Assembly: GCA_039105265.1 (NCBI GenBank)
Contig: JAPFFF010000251.1
Coordinates: 1-29,027, forward strand
Reading direction: 5' to 3'
DNA from: Tritrichomonas musculus
Lineage: Eukaryota; Parabasalia; Tritrichomonadida; Tritrichomonadidae
DNA: 29,027 nucleotides
A program made the translations under genes and the position numbers. The notes under the pieces are model-generated. The model searched no databases and was not told the DNA's origin. It saw only the letters and a list, made by a program, of their open reading frames with translations. Positions 9,887 through 21,371 of the stretch are shown in pieces. Positions within the stretch are counted from its first letter, which is position 1. Every line of letters starts with the position of its first letter.

Positions 9887-10231
9887 TTAAAATCTTACTT
9901 GATTGCCTTGCACTTCGAGGCATTTTTTCAATTTCTTTGGAAAAGAATCAATCAAAGAATTGTTTGTTGCTAAACTTAGATTATTCCATACAAAGAATAA
10001 AATTTGTGTTCAGGAAACATTTGCCATTTCAGCTCCAGGGATTTCAGGAAACATTATTGCTTTAACGCACATGAAATACTTGATTTCATTTGTTAATATT
10101 TGTGGTCGGCAGGGTTGTGCTTTTTCTATTCTCCCTTCATCAATCTATTTAGCTACTGCTTTTACGCAATTTAACGAAATACCTAATGCAAAAACCAATT
10201 TCAAAATATGAATATCATGTGTTGTATTCAT
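9887..10231 (-). pseudogene. Relic of a protein-kinase C-lobe
   Basis: On the minus strand a frame from an ATG at 10231 to a stop at 9887 reads about 114 codons with two in-frame stops. In order it shows LKLVFALGIS (like the LG-x-P region after helix G), DEGRIEK, then LIDSFPKKLKKCLEV, which matches the LIDFLxKCLEWD signature of CMGC kinases. The intact DYRK-like gene upstream on the same strand has FIETLGQPP, GDEGRLLN and MIDFLTKCLEWD in the same order, and the DNA around the KCLE codons is nearly identical. The central part (about 35 residues) does not align. It could be a decayed tandem duplicate of the neighbour. Alternative: a fragment of a transposase DNA-binding domain, since the GR-x-x-LT-x-E-like middle is ambiguous. 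Confidence 0.42.
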
Positions 10232-10333
10232 TATTTTACAAATTACAAAAAGATAGAAGAAAGATAAGAGTAAATAATGATATTTAAGATTGAGAATTGG
10301 ACTTTATAAATACCTTGTAATTAGAATGAAATT

Positions 10334-10341
10334 AAAAAAAA
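10334..10341 (-). terminator. RNA polymerase III T-run terminator
   Basis: Eight consecutive T residues on the minus strand begin 4 nt after the last base of tRNA-Glu. This is the usual termination signal for RNA polymerase III. Confidence 0.75.
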
Positions 10342-10345
10342 TTCT

Positions 10346-10416
10346 TCCGACACGGGGAGTCGAACCCCGATCCCGTGGATGAAAACCACGTATCCTAACC
10401 GCTGAACGATGTCGGA
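10346..10416 (-). tRNA. tRNA-Glu (anticodon UUC)
   Basis: A complete 71-nt cloverleaf on the minus strand. The acceptor stem TCCGACA pairs with TGTCGGA; the D arm contains AGCGGTTAGGAT as in other eukaryotic tRNA-Glu; the anticodon stem CGTGG/CCACG holds the loop TTTTCAT with anticodon TTC; the T arm is CGGGG-TTCGACT-CCCCG. Internal A-box and B-box (GGTTCGACTCC) promoter elements are both present, and there is no intron. As usual, CCA is not encoded. It stands alone, without other RNA genes nearby. Confidence 0.97.
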
Positions 10417-10636
10417 CTTACATTTATTCAAATTTGCATTCACCTATAAATATTTTTTTTGATAAGTTTTATGTATAAATGATGTATTTTAATATTTATA
10501 AATAAAAGTTTTAAATAAATTTTAAAGGTACAATATTCAAAAAAATGAAAATTGATTCAAAATATATTGAATTTTATTAAAAAACAAAATGAATAATAAT
10601 AATCTTTGTTCATATATATATATACCAAACACAAAT

Positions 10637-12448
10637 TCAAATTTTTTGTTTTGCTATTCCTGAAATCCATGGATGCTTGCACAATTTTGCAGCCGACATT
10701 CTTTTGTTTTTGTCCCATTCGAGGCATTTTGTCAAGAAATCAATCATCATTGTATCGCTTGATTTTAAAATTGAAGTTAAACGTGTCTTAAATGGAACAG
10801 GCTGTCTGGGCATGTTCAATAGTCTTCCTTCGTCGCCAAAAAGTCTCTTTTTCTGCGAAGATGATTTCTTGGCTGTTTTTGGCTGGAAATCGCACTGTGA
10901 CTCGACAACATTCAATGGCGGCTGTCCAAGAGTCTCGATAAAGCGACACATTAATTCTGTTTCATTATCGGCTTGAAAGAGAGGTCTTCCAATGAATAAT
11001 TCTGCAATGATGCAGCCTGCTGACCAAACATCGCTTGCTGTACTATATGACGATCCAATTACAATTTCTGGAGCAGAATAACAACGATTAGGAGCATCAT
11101 TTTGAATTAGTTGATTTTGCTTGCAACTCGACGAAAAATCGATGATTTTGACTTGGCTCATGAAAGTGAAATTGTCGATAGCTGAAAAAGAGATTGTGAA
11201 ATGAGGTGTGATTTTTTGTGGTTGCTGTTGTTCACTGTCAAATGTGAAAAGATTTGTGTATTTGTTGGAATTACTTATAATATTCTCATTTGTTTGATTA
11301 TTTGTACTTTTTTTGGGGGATTCATTTTCTGTTTGAGGATTCGTAAAAAGAATATTTGATGGTGTCAGATTTCCATGAATAATCTTCTTTCGATGAATGG
11401 TTGCAAGTCCTTCCATGATCTGATATGCAATCAACTTCACAAGATGCGCAGGAAGTGGCTCCATTTGTTGATCATTATTTAAATTCTCATTTTGTAAACG
11501 AGCAGGTCTTGCATTGGTTCTTCTCTTCATAAAATCGTTTAATGATTCACCCAAAGTTTCCATAACAATGCAAATATGATTTCTAAAGACAAAATTATCT
11601 ATCATTTTAACTACATGTTTCAAATTTGAATTGAAATTTATTGATTCTACAGAATTTGATGACATGATGTTATGAGTTGATGACTTTGAACGAACACTTG
11701 GTCTTGTACCAGGAGAAGATGCATTTGCTGATAATAATTTCATGTTTTCAATTTCAATTAAACTTTGCTTCTTCATGAGAGGTGTATTGACTAGTATTTT
11801 AATCGCAACTTTTTCAGTGGTTTTATGGTCGATGCATTTATATACTGTTCCATATGTTCCTGTTCCGAGTATTGAAAGAATTTCATAACGATATGCAAGA
11901 TGATCGCCAATTTTAGCTTTATATTGTAAAGTTTGATCTTGATCATAAGAGCTATCCGTGATCTTTTTGGAAATTGATTTTCCAATGAAATAAATTTCAA
12001 GATAATTGTCGATTTCTGTCATTTCATATTTAGTAAGCATTTTTTCATAGTTTTTTTTTACCAATTCTGGGCTTGCTGGTGTTTTTGTTTCCATGTCATA
12101 TGTAATCCCAGAATTTAAATCTGTTTGAATTTGTTGAATTGGTTCTTTATCATCTTTAATATTATTAAATTCAACTTTTTCTGAATTTTGCTCTACTGGT
12201 GTATAACATATATTTTTTTGGTGTTGGCTTTTAATTTCATTTGTATTGTCAAGTCTTTTTTCTGAAATAGATTTATTTTTATTTGTTTTGATGGAATTTT
12301 TGTTTGAAACATTTGTTTTTCTGGCAGATGAAGATGCCATTTTATTCGTTTTATTATTTTTGACTGAATATTTTGGTATATTGGAGATTTTGTTTTCTTT
12401 GCGAGGAATTGTTTGTTTTTTTGAAGATAAAGGATGTGCTTCACTCAT
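10637..12448 (-). CDS. Class II DYRK-like (CMGC) protein kinase, probable pseudokinase
   Basis: 603-aa protein, counting from the ATG at 12448 (MSEAHPLSSKK). An upstream in-frame ATG at 12472 would only add MFIFFFWI and lies behind a T run, so it is less likely. Residues 1-130 are Ser/Asn/Lys-rich and disordered. The DYRK-homology box is at about 137-163 (YEMTEIDNYLEIYFIGK), followed by HLAYRYEIL. The kinase domain runs from about 187 to 595: Gly loop GTGTYG at 195-200, Lys217 in VAIKI, helix C Glu at 232/234, ASDVWSAGCI at 471-480, and MIDFLTKCLEWDKNKRM at 568-584. The family HCDLKPEN catalytic loop is HGNLTPSN (358-365), so the catalytic Asp and the nearby Lys are replaced; DFG is DFS (437-439), and the YxY activation-loop motif of DYRKs is missing before APE (459-461). 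ATP binding may persist, while phosphotransfer is doubtful. Two low-complexity insertions (about 241-275 and 370-415) lengthen the domain. The C-terminus ends just after the HPWI motif. Confidence 0.92.
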   Translation of the reverse strand: MSEAHPLSSKKQTIPRKENKISNIPKYSVKNNKTNKMASSSARKTNVSNKNSIKTNKNKSISEKRLDNTNEIKSQHQKNICYTPVEQNSEKVEFNNIKDDKEPIQQIQTDLNSGITYDMETKTPASPELVKKNYEKMLTKYEMTEIDNYLEIYFIGKSISKKITDSSYDQDQTLQYKAKIGDHLAYRYEILSILGTGTYGTVYKCIDHKTTEKVAIKILVNTPLMKKQSLIEIENMKLLSANASSPGTRPSVRSKSSTHNIMSSNSVESINFNSNLKHVVKMIDNFVFRNHICIVMETLGESLNDFMKRRTNARPARLQNENLNNDQQMEPLPAHLVKLIAYQIMEGLATIHRKKIIHGNLTPSNILFTNPQTENESPKKSTNNQTNENIISNSNKYTNLFTFDSEQQQPQKITPHFTISFSAIDNFTFMSQVKIIDFSSSCKQNQLIQNDAPNRCYSAPEIVIGSSYSTASDVWSAGCIIAELFIGRPLFQADNETELMCRFIETLGQPPLNVVESQCDFQPKTAKKSSSQKKRLFGDEGRLLNMPRQPVPFKTRLTSILKSSDTMMIDFLTKCLEWDKNKRMSAAKLCKHPWISGIAKQKI

Positions 12449-13837
12449 AATCCAAAAAAAAAAAATAAACATTTATAAAAATTATTATATTCAAAAAATT
12501 GAATTAAATAATCTATGATAAAATAATTTATTCAGAAAATAAAATAATTAATTGAAAATGAAATCTTATATTTTTTTAACAAATCGAAAATTAAACTAAA
12601 ATATATTAAAATATATTAATATTGAAAAATAAATATTACATATTAATATGATTAATTATATAATTTGATAAAACATTTGAAAATAAAATAAAATTAATGA
12701 AATATTTATAAATTATTATATGTGAAATGAAAATAACTCTCAAAAATTGAATTTAAATAATAAAAAAAATTACTTACCATTATTTTTCAATCGACAAATA
12801 TTATCAATTCATTAATAATCATATTAAATGTAAAATTATTATTTGGTTTATAGATTACAATTTTTCGTCATAAAACCTTGTTTTTGATATTTTTAGGTCA
12901 TCTAGTTCAAAAATCAGTCATGTTTTTATAAATGTAAAAACATTTTATTATCAAAGTATTTTTTGCTTAATTTATTAAAGTAATTTGGCATGGATCACTT
13001 GATTAATTCAATAAAAAAAGAAATGCAAGAAAAAAGATGAGCCTTAATTGATTGCGTAACCATTTATCGACACTGCTATATTTGCATTATATTAATGCAA
13101 AAAAAAAGAGCCAAATGGTTGATGTGTTTTAACCACAATATTTTTATACTTATTGTATTTTTTTAGAGCATAGTTAGGTATGAAAAATGCAGGATGACTT
13201 GAAATATTATTATATAATATAAAATGTAAGGAAATAAATATATTTCCTAAATATAAAGATTAAATTGACGTTCAATATAAAAAAAAATATATTTTAATTT
13301 TTTGAAAAAGAAAAAAAAAAATTGATATGTTTATTTCATATAAAATTATCAATACAAGATATAAAATTGAATTAATATTCTTTGAAAAAAATTGAAGTCT
13401 AAGAAAATTGATAATGATTTTCTGAGTTGTTTGATAGTTGTAAAATATTTTTAATTGAAAAAAATTGTGAGAAAAAAAGAGATTTCTGGGGAGTATAAAA
13501 AATAAAGTACTCAAAAAATGAAATTAGCAATAAAAAGAAATCCAACGTCACGATTCCAGATTTTTTTATTTATTTCATAATAAGATTTCAAAATAAAACT
13601 AGTTGATCAGCCTTTTTTTCCGACTTGTGCCTATTGATCTAATGAATATTCCTTATCATATCTTCATTCATGGAAATATTTAAGAGCAAGCAAACACGAA
13701 ATATTATAACTTATTGTTTTTTATCAACATTGCTCCAATCAAGATTTTTTTTAATCATGATATTAGTTATAAAACACTCATTCTTTCATTCACTTTTTGA
13801 AAGATTTAAAATTGAATACTTTACCTTATTATGCTCT

Positions 13838-13982
13838 ATTTTGTTATAGATGATTTTTTTTTTGTTTTAGATAAAAAAATTTCGTCACATATACTATTTT
13901 TTTGTTACAAATACCAATTATTGGTTATTAATAAATGATTTTTGTATCAATAACATATTTTTTGTTATTGATATAAAATTTT
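13838..13982 (+). repeat. Dispersed repeat, copy 1 (20-bp minisatellite segment)
   Basis: About 145 bp nearly identical, in the same orientation, to 28127-28269; the only difference I see is the length of one T run (10 versus 8). The segment is made of about seven degenerate 20-bp units of the type ataaaatttttgttatagat. The other copy is part of a longer array of the same unit. Confidence 0.85.
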
Positions 13983-14072
13983 GTTTTTTAAGAGGTATTC
14001 ATGTGAGGTGACTTAACGTCTTTGATAATTTTTAAAATTGCATTTTTTCAGCCACTTTAAAGTTTTGAAGAC

Positions 14073-14205
14073 TCAGATTAAGAGAAACAAATTTCTTGCC
14101 TGTAGAGATTGTATTAAGCATGCTTTTTTGAAAAAATAATGTTAATTTTTTTTTTTCTAATATCTCGATATTTTTACTCAATTTAAAATATATGCCATAT
14201 ACTTA
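14073..14205 (+). repeat. Diverged dispersed repeat, copy 1
   Basis: Shares the run ttgcctgtagagattg, then aagcatgcttttttgaaaaa, then ctaatatct and tttttactca with 15589-15721; roughly 85 percent alike by eye. Both copies are preceded by TTAACGTCTTTGAT, which lies 46 bp upstream here (14013-14026) but directly adjacent in the second copy. No coding capacity. Confidence 0.8.
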
Positions 14206-15588
14206 AAATAATAAATGTAATTTATTAATACTATAATTTATTGTGAGATTTAGAATTTTGTTCTTTGTTTTATATGTAAAAATAATGAAGATTTTAGAAT
14301 TTGAAAATGATTTTTTTTGGAAAAAAGTAGAATATTTAAAAATTCGCTCGTTAAATTTTTATATATTTTATTTATATGTTTTGGCTTAGTCTGAATTATT
14401 CAGTTGAGAATGGAATATATTGGTTATGCGCTCATTTTTGAGAAATGTTGATTTTACTTTATATTATAAATTTTATTGGTGCAAAATGCCAAAATCACAA
14501 AAATGAGAAAAACTTTTTTTAAATATTTATGTTTTCTTGAATTTTCTTTGGTAACAATAATTTAATTACATTGAATATTAATATAAAATAAAAAAAATCA
14601 TAGTTCATTAATTATAAAACGTAAAATATTAGTTATAAAATTATAATTTTTTACAATTATTTGATTCAATTCTTATGAAAAGTTTCTATGTTTATTAATA
14701 AAATTGTAATAAAATATTGAGAGAATAATTTTTTTTTCAAAAAAAAGATGATTACAAATTCAATTGATTATTTATTAATTTGTATAAAATGATCGTTCCT
14801 AAAATATTGAAAAATAATTAAATCTAATCTATATATTTCTTAATTATAAGATTTAAAAATGTATATTAATTTTATATATAAACATATAATATATTTATTA
14901 ACTAATTTGAATATTATTAAGCGCATATAATCCATATTTATTAATAAATAATTATATTTTTATATTTCTATTGAAATTATAAAATTTCAGAAGTAAAGTT
15001 ATTTATACTCACAAAAATATACTAAATTCATATCTTGAAAATGGAGGTATAAAGAGTTATACAAATCATTATATAATCCAATTATAAAATATCTAAAAAT
15101 ATAAGATGCTTTATTTAAAATTTTATCGACGAATTCCCTACATGAATACCTCTGTTTTTTATAAGAAGTAAATTAACGTCTTTATAAAATTCTAATCTCA
15201 TTTTTTCGTTTCAGCATTGGATTATATACATTCAAATCAATAAATATTATTAAATTTCTTTGTATAATCATTTTATGAATGCCTCTTTCTATATATTATC
15301 TATTTTATCATTAATATTTCATTCAATGTTTTCAATTATTACAAAAAACAAAAGTGATATAAAAATAAGAGCAATTGTTCAGCCAATTTTTAGAATAAAT
15401 AGCTTTTTATGATATGACACGCTAACATATATAATTTTCCAATATATTCAATACTTTATGCATTAGAAATAAGTTGATTATAATTTTCTAAATCGATACG
15501 ATTAATAAAATGCATTTTAATTTTTAATTCGTACTTAGTTATATAACATATTTTTTTTAAAAATATGAGTTGAATTAACGTCTTTGAT

Positions 15589-15721
15589 TCAGATTAAGTG
15601 AAACAAGTTTCTTGCCTGTAGAGATTGCAATAAGCATGCTTTTTTGAAAAAATTAAGTAAAAATTTTTTTTTCTAATATCTTGATATTTTTACTCATTTT
15701 TAAACATATACCAGATATTTA
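15589..15721 (+). repeat. Diverged dispersed repeat, copy 2
   Basis: Direct-oriented partner of 14073-14205. The word TTAACGTCTTTGAT (15575-15588) abuts the repeat directly, so this copy looks like a shortened form lacking the 46 bp present in copy 1. No coding capacity. Confidence 0.8.
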
Positions 15722-16038
15722 GAAAATGATTTTTCAGCTAAAAAATAGAATATTTAAAAATGGAATTCCAAATCCTTAAAATTTACAATTGTTTAGAATT
15801 CTCACAGGATTTATTTTTCAAAGAATATTTGTCCATCCCAGAACTTTTTCTATTTATTTAACCAAATATGCAATCAAAAGAAACTCAAAAAACATATTGG
15901 TTTTCTATTTTTTTTATTTTTGGAGAATCAAAAGAAAAAATATTTTTTAATTTTTATTATCTAGTTCAGTTTTTTTATTTTAACCTAAATATTTTTTCTT
16001 ATAATTTGTTTTATTTAACAAGATAAAAGGAAAAAAAA

Positions 16039-16040
16039 TA
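16039..16040. other. TA target-site duplication, left
   Basis: A TA directly precedes the left TIR and is matched by TA at 26608-26609 directly after the right TIR. TA duplication is the established product of pogo/Tc1/mariner transposases. Confidence 0.75.
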
Positions 16041-16088
16041 CCCATATTTATAAACGTCCGTCTAAAATCGCAGAAGAAAGCTCTGACA
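16041..16088 (+). repeat. Left terminal inverted repeat of the transposon
   Basis: 48 bp starting CCCATATTTATAAACGTCCG. The first 37 bases are identical to the reverse complement of the right end; positions 38 and 40 differ and 41-48 (ctctgaca) match again. The ACGTTTAT word, seen here on the minus strand, recurs in front of the transposase gene. Confidence 0.93.
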
Positions 16089-16885
16089 AGGTTATTATTT
16101 GACCTAATTATATTCAAATTTACGGTTTTTATTTTTATCTTTGAAAAATATTATTTTTGAATAGCCATCAGAATTCGATACAATTTTTCATAATAATTAT
16201 ATAAAACATTATAAAATTCATTCAAAAAAATTATATCTTCTCAAATTTTAAAATTTTTCAGATGATGGTTACTTTTTTTGTCCGTTTAAAATTTCCTGAT
16301 AATAAATTAAGCTTGTTTTTCTTTGGTTTTTAAAAGAGATGCAACTTGATGGAGTTGTGATTATATTATATATACTGAATACTATTTATTTATATTTCTA
16401 AATCCCAAAAACAGAAAATTGAATAATTATATATCTTTAATATGTATTTGTATAATACGAATCAACATATTGTTTCTTACACAAAAGTGATGTTAAGGCG
16501 ATGCTTTATAAGATTAGATGGGTAAAATCAAAAAAAAAAAAATCTTCTCAAAAAGTTTTAAACGTTTTGAATAAAAATCGACTTTTTTAAAATAGACTAT
16601 GCATGCTTTTTGTTTATTCGCGATATATTCTTTTTAGTACCAGATGTTCTACATTATATATGATTTTAGGTCAAATGTGAAATCACTTTTTTTTATATAT
16701 CGAAAAAATAAATATGTAGTTTAGTTTAATTTGTAATAAAATGTCTGTATTATATTTTTGGTGTTGCTAAATCAACTCTACGCCACTATTTTAAACATTA
16801 AAATTTTGATTTAAAAACTGAAATTTGAATAGGCTATGAAAAAGTTTATATTATATTTACTAAACGGATTATAAATAAAAGATAA
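16089..16885. other. Left subterminal spacer of the transposon
   Basis: About 0.8 kb of AT-rich DNA between the left TIR and the satellite array. No coding frame or internal repeat was seen, and I found no counterpart in the right subterminal spacer, so inverted symmetry is limited to the TIR and the satellite. Confidence 0.6.
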
Positions 16886-19800
16886 GAGCGAGTGCGAGTG
16901 CGAGTGCGATTGCAAATTGCGAGTCTCCTCATTACACGAAGCAAGTGGCACGAAGTTTACAGAAGATTCCGGTTCCGCACCAGATGACGATTGACTTCCA
17001 GGAGCTAGAGAACGGCGAGCGCGAGTGCGATTGCAAATTGCGAGTCTCCTCATTACACGAAGCAAGTGGCACGAAGTTTACAGAAGATTCCGGTTCCGCA
17101 TCAGATGACGATTGACTTCCAGGAGCTAGAGAACGGCGAGCGCGAGTGCGATTGCAAATTGCGAGTCTCCTCATTACACGAAGCAAGTGGCACGAAGTTT
17201 ACAGAAGATTCCGGTTCCGCACCAGATGACGATTAACTTCCAGGAGCTAGAGAACGGCGAGCGCGAGTGCGATTGCAAATTGCGAGTCTCCTCATTACAC
17301 GAAGCAAGTGGCACGAAGTTTACAGAAGATTCCGGTTCCGCACCAGATGACGATTAACTTCCAGGAGCTAGAGAACGGCGAGCGCGAGTGCGATTGCAAA
17401 TTGCGAGTCTCCTCATTACACGAAGCAAGTGGCACGAAGTTTACAGAAGATTCCGGTTCCGCACCAGATGACGATTGACTTCCAGGAGCTAGAGAACGGC
17501 GAGCGCGAGTGCGATTGCAAATTGCGAGTCTCCTCATTACACGAAGCAAGTGGCACGAAGTTTACAGAAGATTCCGGTTCCGCACCAGATGACGATTAAC
17601 TTCCAGGAGCTAGAGAACGGCGAGCGCGAGTGCGATTGCAAATTGCGAGTCTCCTCATTACACGAAGCAAGTGGCACGAAGTTTACAGAAGATTCCGGTT
17701 CCGCACCAGATGACGATTGACTTCCAGGAGCTAGAGAACGGCGAGCGCGAGTGCGATTGCAAATTGCGAGTCTCCTCATTACACGAAGCAAGTGGCACGA
17801 AGTTTACAGAAGATTCCGGTTCCGCACCAGATGACGATTAACTTCCAGGAGCTAGAGAACGGCGAGCGCGAGTGCGATTGCAAATTGCGAGTCTCCTCAT
17901 TACACGAAGCAAGTGGCACGAAGTTTACAGAAGATTCCGGTTCCGCACCAGATGACGATTGACTTCCAGGAGCTAGAGAACGGCGAGCGCGAGTGCGATT
18001 GCAAATTGCGAGTCTCCTCATTACACGAAGCAAGTGGCACGAAGTTTACAGAAGATTCCGGTTCCGCACCAGATGACGATTAACTTCCAGGAGCTAGAGA
18101 ACGGCGAGCGCGAGTGCGATTGCAAATTGCGAGTCTCCTCATTACACGAAGCAAGTGGCACGAAGTTTACAGAAGATTCCGGTTCCGCACCAGATGACGA
18201 TTGACTTCCAGGAGCTAGAGAACGGCGAGCGCGAGTGCGATTGCAAATTGCGAGTCTCCTCATTACACGAAGCAAGTGGCACGAAGTTTACAGAAGATTC
18301 CGGTTCCGCACCAGATGACGATTGACTTCCAGGAGCTAGAGAACGGCGAGCGCGAGTGCGATTGCAAATTGCGAGTCTCCTCATTACACGAAGCAAGTGG
18401 CACGAAGTTTACAGAAGATTCCGGTTCCGCACCAGATGACGATTGACTTCCAGGAGCTAGAGAACGGCGAGCGCGAGTGCGATTGCAAATTGCGAGTCTC
18501 CTCATTACACGAAGCAAGTGGCACGAAGTTTACAGAAGATTCCGGTTCCGCACCAGATGACGATTGACTTCCAGGAGCTAGAGAACGGCGAGCGCGAGTG
18601 CGATTGCAAATTGCGAGTCTCCTCATTACACGAAGCAAGTGGCACGAAGTTTACAGAAGATTCCGGTTCCGCACCAGATGACGATTGACTTCCAGGAGCT
18701 AGAGAACGGCGAGCGCGAGTGCGATTGCAAATTGCGAGTCTCCTCATTACACGAAGCAAGTGGCACGAAGTTTACAGAAGATTCCGGTTCCGCACCAGAT
18801 GACGATTGACTTCCAGGAGCTAGAGAACGGCGAGCGCGAGTGCGATTGCAAATTGCGAGTCTCCTCATTACACGAAGCAAGTGGCACGAAGTTTACAGAA
18901 GATTCCGGTTCCGCACCAGATGACGATTAACTTCCAGGAGCTAGAGAACGGCGAGCGCGAGTGCGATTGCAAATTGCGAGTCTCCTCATTACACGAAGCA
19001 AGTGGCACGAAGTTTACAGAAGATTCCGGTTCCGCACCAGATGACGATTGACTTCCAGGAGCTAGAGAACGGCGAGCGCGAGTGCGATTGCAAATTGCGA
19101 GTCTCCTCATTACACGAAGCAAGTGGCACGAAGTTTACAGAAGATTCCGGTTCCGCACCAGATGACGATTAACTTCCAGGAGCTAGAGAACGGCGAGCGC
19201 GAGTGCGATTGCAAATTGCGAGTCTCCTCATTACACGAAGCAAGTGGCACGAAGTTTACAGAAGATTCCGGTTCCGCACCAGATGACGATTAACTTCCAG
19301 GAGCTAGAGAACGGCGAGCGCGAGTGCGATTGCAAATTGCGAGTCTCCTCATTACACGAAGCAAGTGGCACGAAGTTTACAGAAGATTCCGGTTCCGCAC
19401 CAGATGACGATTGACTTCCAGGAGCTAGAGAACGGCGAGCGCGAGTGCGATTGCAAATTGCGAGTCTCCTCATTACACGAAGCAAGTGGCACGAAGTTTA
19501 CAGAAGATTCCGGTTCCGCACCAGATGACGATTGACTTCCAGGAGCTAGAGAACGGCGAGCGCGAGTGCGATTGCAAATTGCGAGTCTCCTCATTACACG
19601 AAGCAAGTGGCACGAAGTTTACAGAAGATTCCGGTTCCGCACCAGATGACGATTGACTTCCAGGAGCTAGAGAACGGCGAGCGCGAGTGCGATTGCAAAT
19701 TGCGAGTCTCCTCATTACACGAAGCAAGTGGCACGAAGTTTACAGAAGATTCCGGTTCCGCACCAGATGACGATTAACTTCCAGGAGCTAGAGAACGGCG

Positions 19801-21165
19801 AGCGCGAGTGCGATTGCAAATTGCGAGTCTCCTCATTACACGAAGCAAGTGGCACGAAGTTTACAGAAGATTCCGGTTCCGCACCAGATGACGATTGACT
19901 TCCAGGAGCTAGAGAACGGCGAGCGCGAGTGCGATTGCAAATTGCGAGTCTCCTCATTACACGAAGCAAGTGGCACGAAGTTTACAGAAGATTCCGGTTC
20001 CGCACCAGATGACGATTAACTTCCAGGAGCTAGAGAACGGCGAGCGCGAGTGCGATTGCAAATTGCGAGTCTCCTCATTACACGAAGCAAGTGGCACGAA
20101 GTTTACAGAAGATTCCGGTTCCGCACCAGATGACGATTAACTTCCAGGAGCTAGAGAACGGCGAGCGCGAGTGCGATTGCAAATTGCGAGTCTCCTCATT
20201 ACACGAAGCAAGTGGCACGAAGTTTACAGAAGATTCCGGTTCCGCACCAGATGACGATTGACTTCCAGGAGCTAGAGAACGGCGAGCGCGAGTGCGATTG
20301 CAAATTGCGAGTCTCCTCATTACACGAAGCAAGTGGCACGAAGTTTACAGAAGATTCCGGTTCCGCACCAGATGACGATTGACTTCCAGGAGCTAGAGAA
20401 CGGCGAGCGCGAGTGCGATTGCAAATTGCGAGTCTCCTCATTACACGAAGCAAGTGGCACGAAGTTTACAGAAGATTCCGGTTCCGCACCAGATGACGAT
20501 TGACTTCCAGGAGCTAGAGAACGGCGAGCGCGAGTGCGATTGCAAATTGCGAGTCTCCTCATTACACGAAGCAAGTGGCACGAAGTTTACAGAAGATTCC
20601 GGTTCCGCACCAGATGACGATTGACTTCCAGGAGCTAGAGAACGGCGAGCGCGAGTGCGATTGCAAATTGCGAGTCTCCTCATTACACGAAGCAAGTGGC
20701 ACGAAGTTTACAGAAGATTCCGGTTCCGCACCAGATGACGATTGACTTCCAGGAGCTAGAGAACGGCGAGCGCGAGTGCGATTGCAAATTGCGAGTCTCC
20801 TCATTACACGAAGCAAGTGGCACGAAGTTTACAGAAGATTCCGGTTCCGCACCAGATGACGATTGACTTCCAGGAGCTAGAGAACGGCGAGCGCGAGTGC
20901 GATTGCAAATTGCGAGTCTCCTCATTACACGAAGCAAGTGGCACGAAGTTTACAGAAGATTCCGGTTCCGCACCAGATGACGATTAACTTCCAGGAGCTA
21001 GAGAACGGCGAGCGCGAGTGCGATTGCAAATTGCGAGTCTCCTCATTACACGAAGCAAGTGGCACGAAGTTTACAGAAGATTCCGGTTCCGCACCAGATG
21101 ACGATTGACTTCCAGGAGCTAGAGAACGGCGAGCGCGAGTGCGATTGCAAATTGCGAGTCTCTTC
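16886..21165 (+). repeat. Left array: 35 units of a 121-bp satellite
   Basis: Thirty-five head-to-tail 121-bp units of GC-rich sequence in sharp contrast to the AT-rich surroundings. A unit contains gcgattgcaaattgcgag, tcctcattacacgaagcaag, gaagattccggttccgcacc and ccaggagctagagaacggcg. The array starts after a short (gcgagt)3 stretch and ends inside a unit at gagtctcttcaac. Nearly the only variable position is gatt(G/A)acttcc; a single C-to-T change marks the second unit (tccgcatcag). The 84-codon frames that recur in every unit are a by-product of the period (121 = 3x40+1) and are not genes. Confidence 0.97.
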
Positions 21166-21371
21166 AACTTACCATACACTAAAACTTCCTAAAACAACTA
21201 AAAATTTATATTTTCAAATATAAATATTATTATTTCTTAGCCTACTTAAATAAATCATTTTAAATTCAAGTATTAAACACTATACTATATCATTGAAATC
21301 TTCATTTCGATAATCTTGTTTTCATTCTATTATATTAATATAATTTCATTGAATCTTTTTCTTAGAACATA

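Larger units (their letters stand above)
12449..16040. other. Gene-free AT-rich region with dispersed repeats
   Basis: About 3.6 kb without a credible gene. It must contain the promoter of the DYRK-like gene near its left end. It holds the repeat at 13838-13982 (second copy at 28127), the diverged pair at 14073-14205 and 15589-15721, a third TTAACGTCTTT word at 15173, and a 14-bp inverted word agaggtattcatgt (13991-14004, complement at 15140-15153). The repeats suggest old, decayed mobile DNA, but no full element could be delimited. Confidence 0.5.

Noticed and set aside
12449-12472. Eight-residue N-terminal extension of the DYRK-like protein (MFIFFFWI)
   Set aside because: It is encoded by the T-rich leader just before the much better start MSEAHPL; such runs are common in front of genes here.
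13272-13514. 80-codon frame on the minus strand
   Set aside because: Almost entirely Phe/Ile/Tyr/Asn/Leu from A/T runs; no domain and no neighbouring gene signals.
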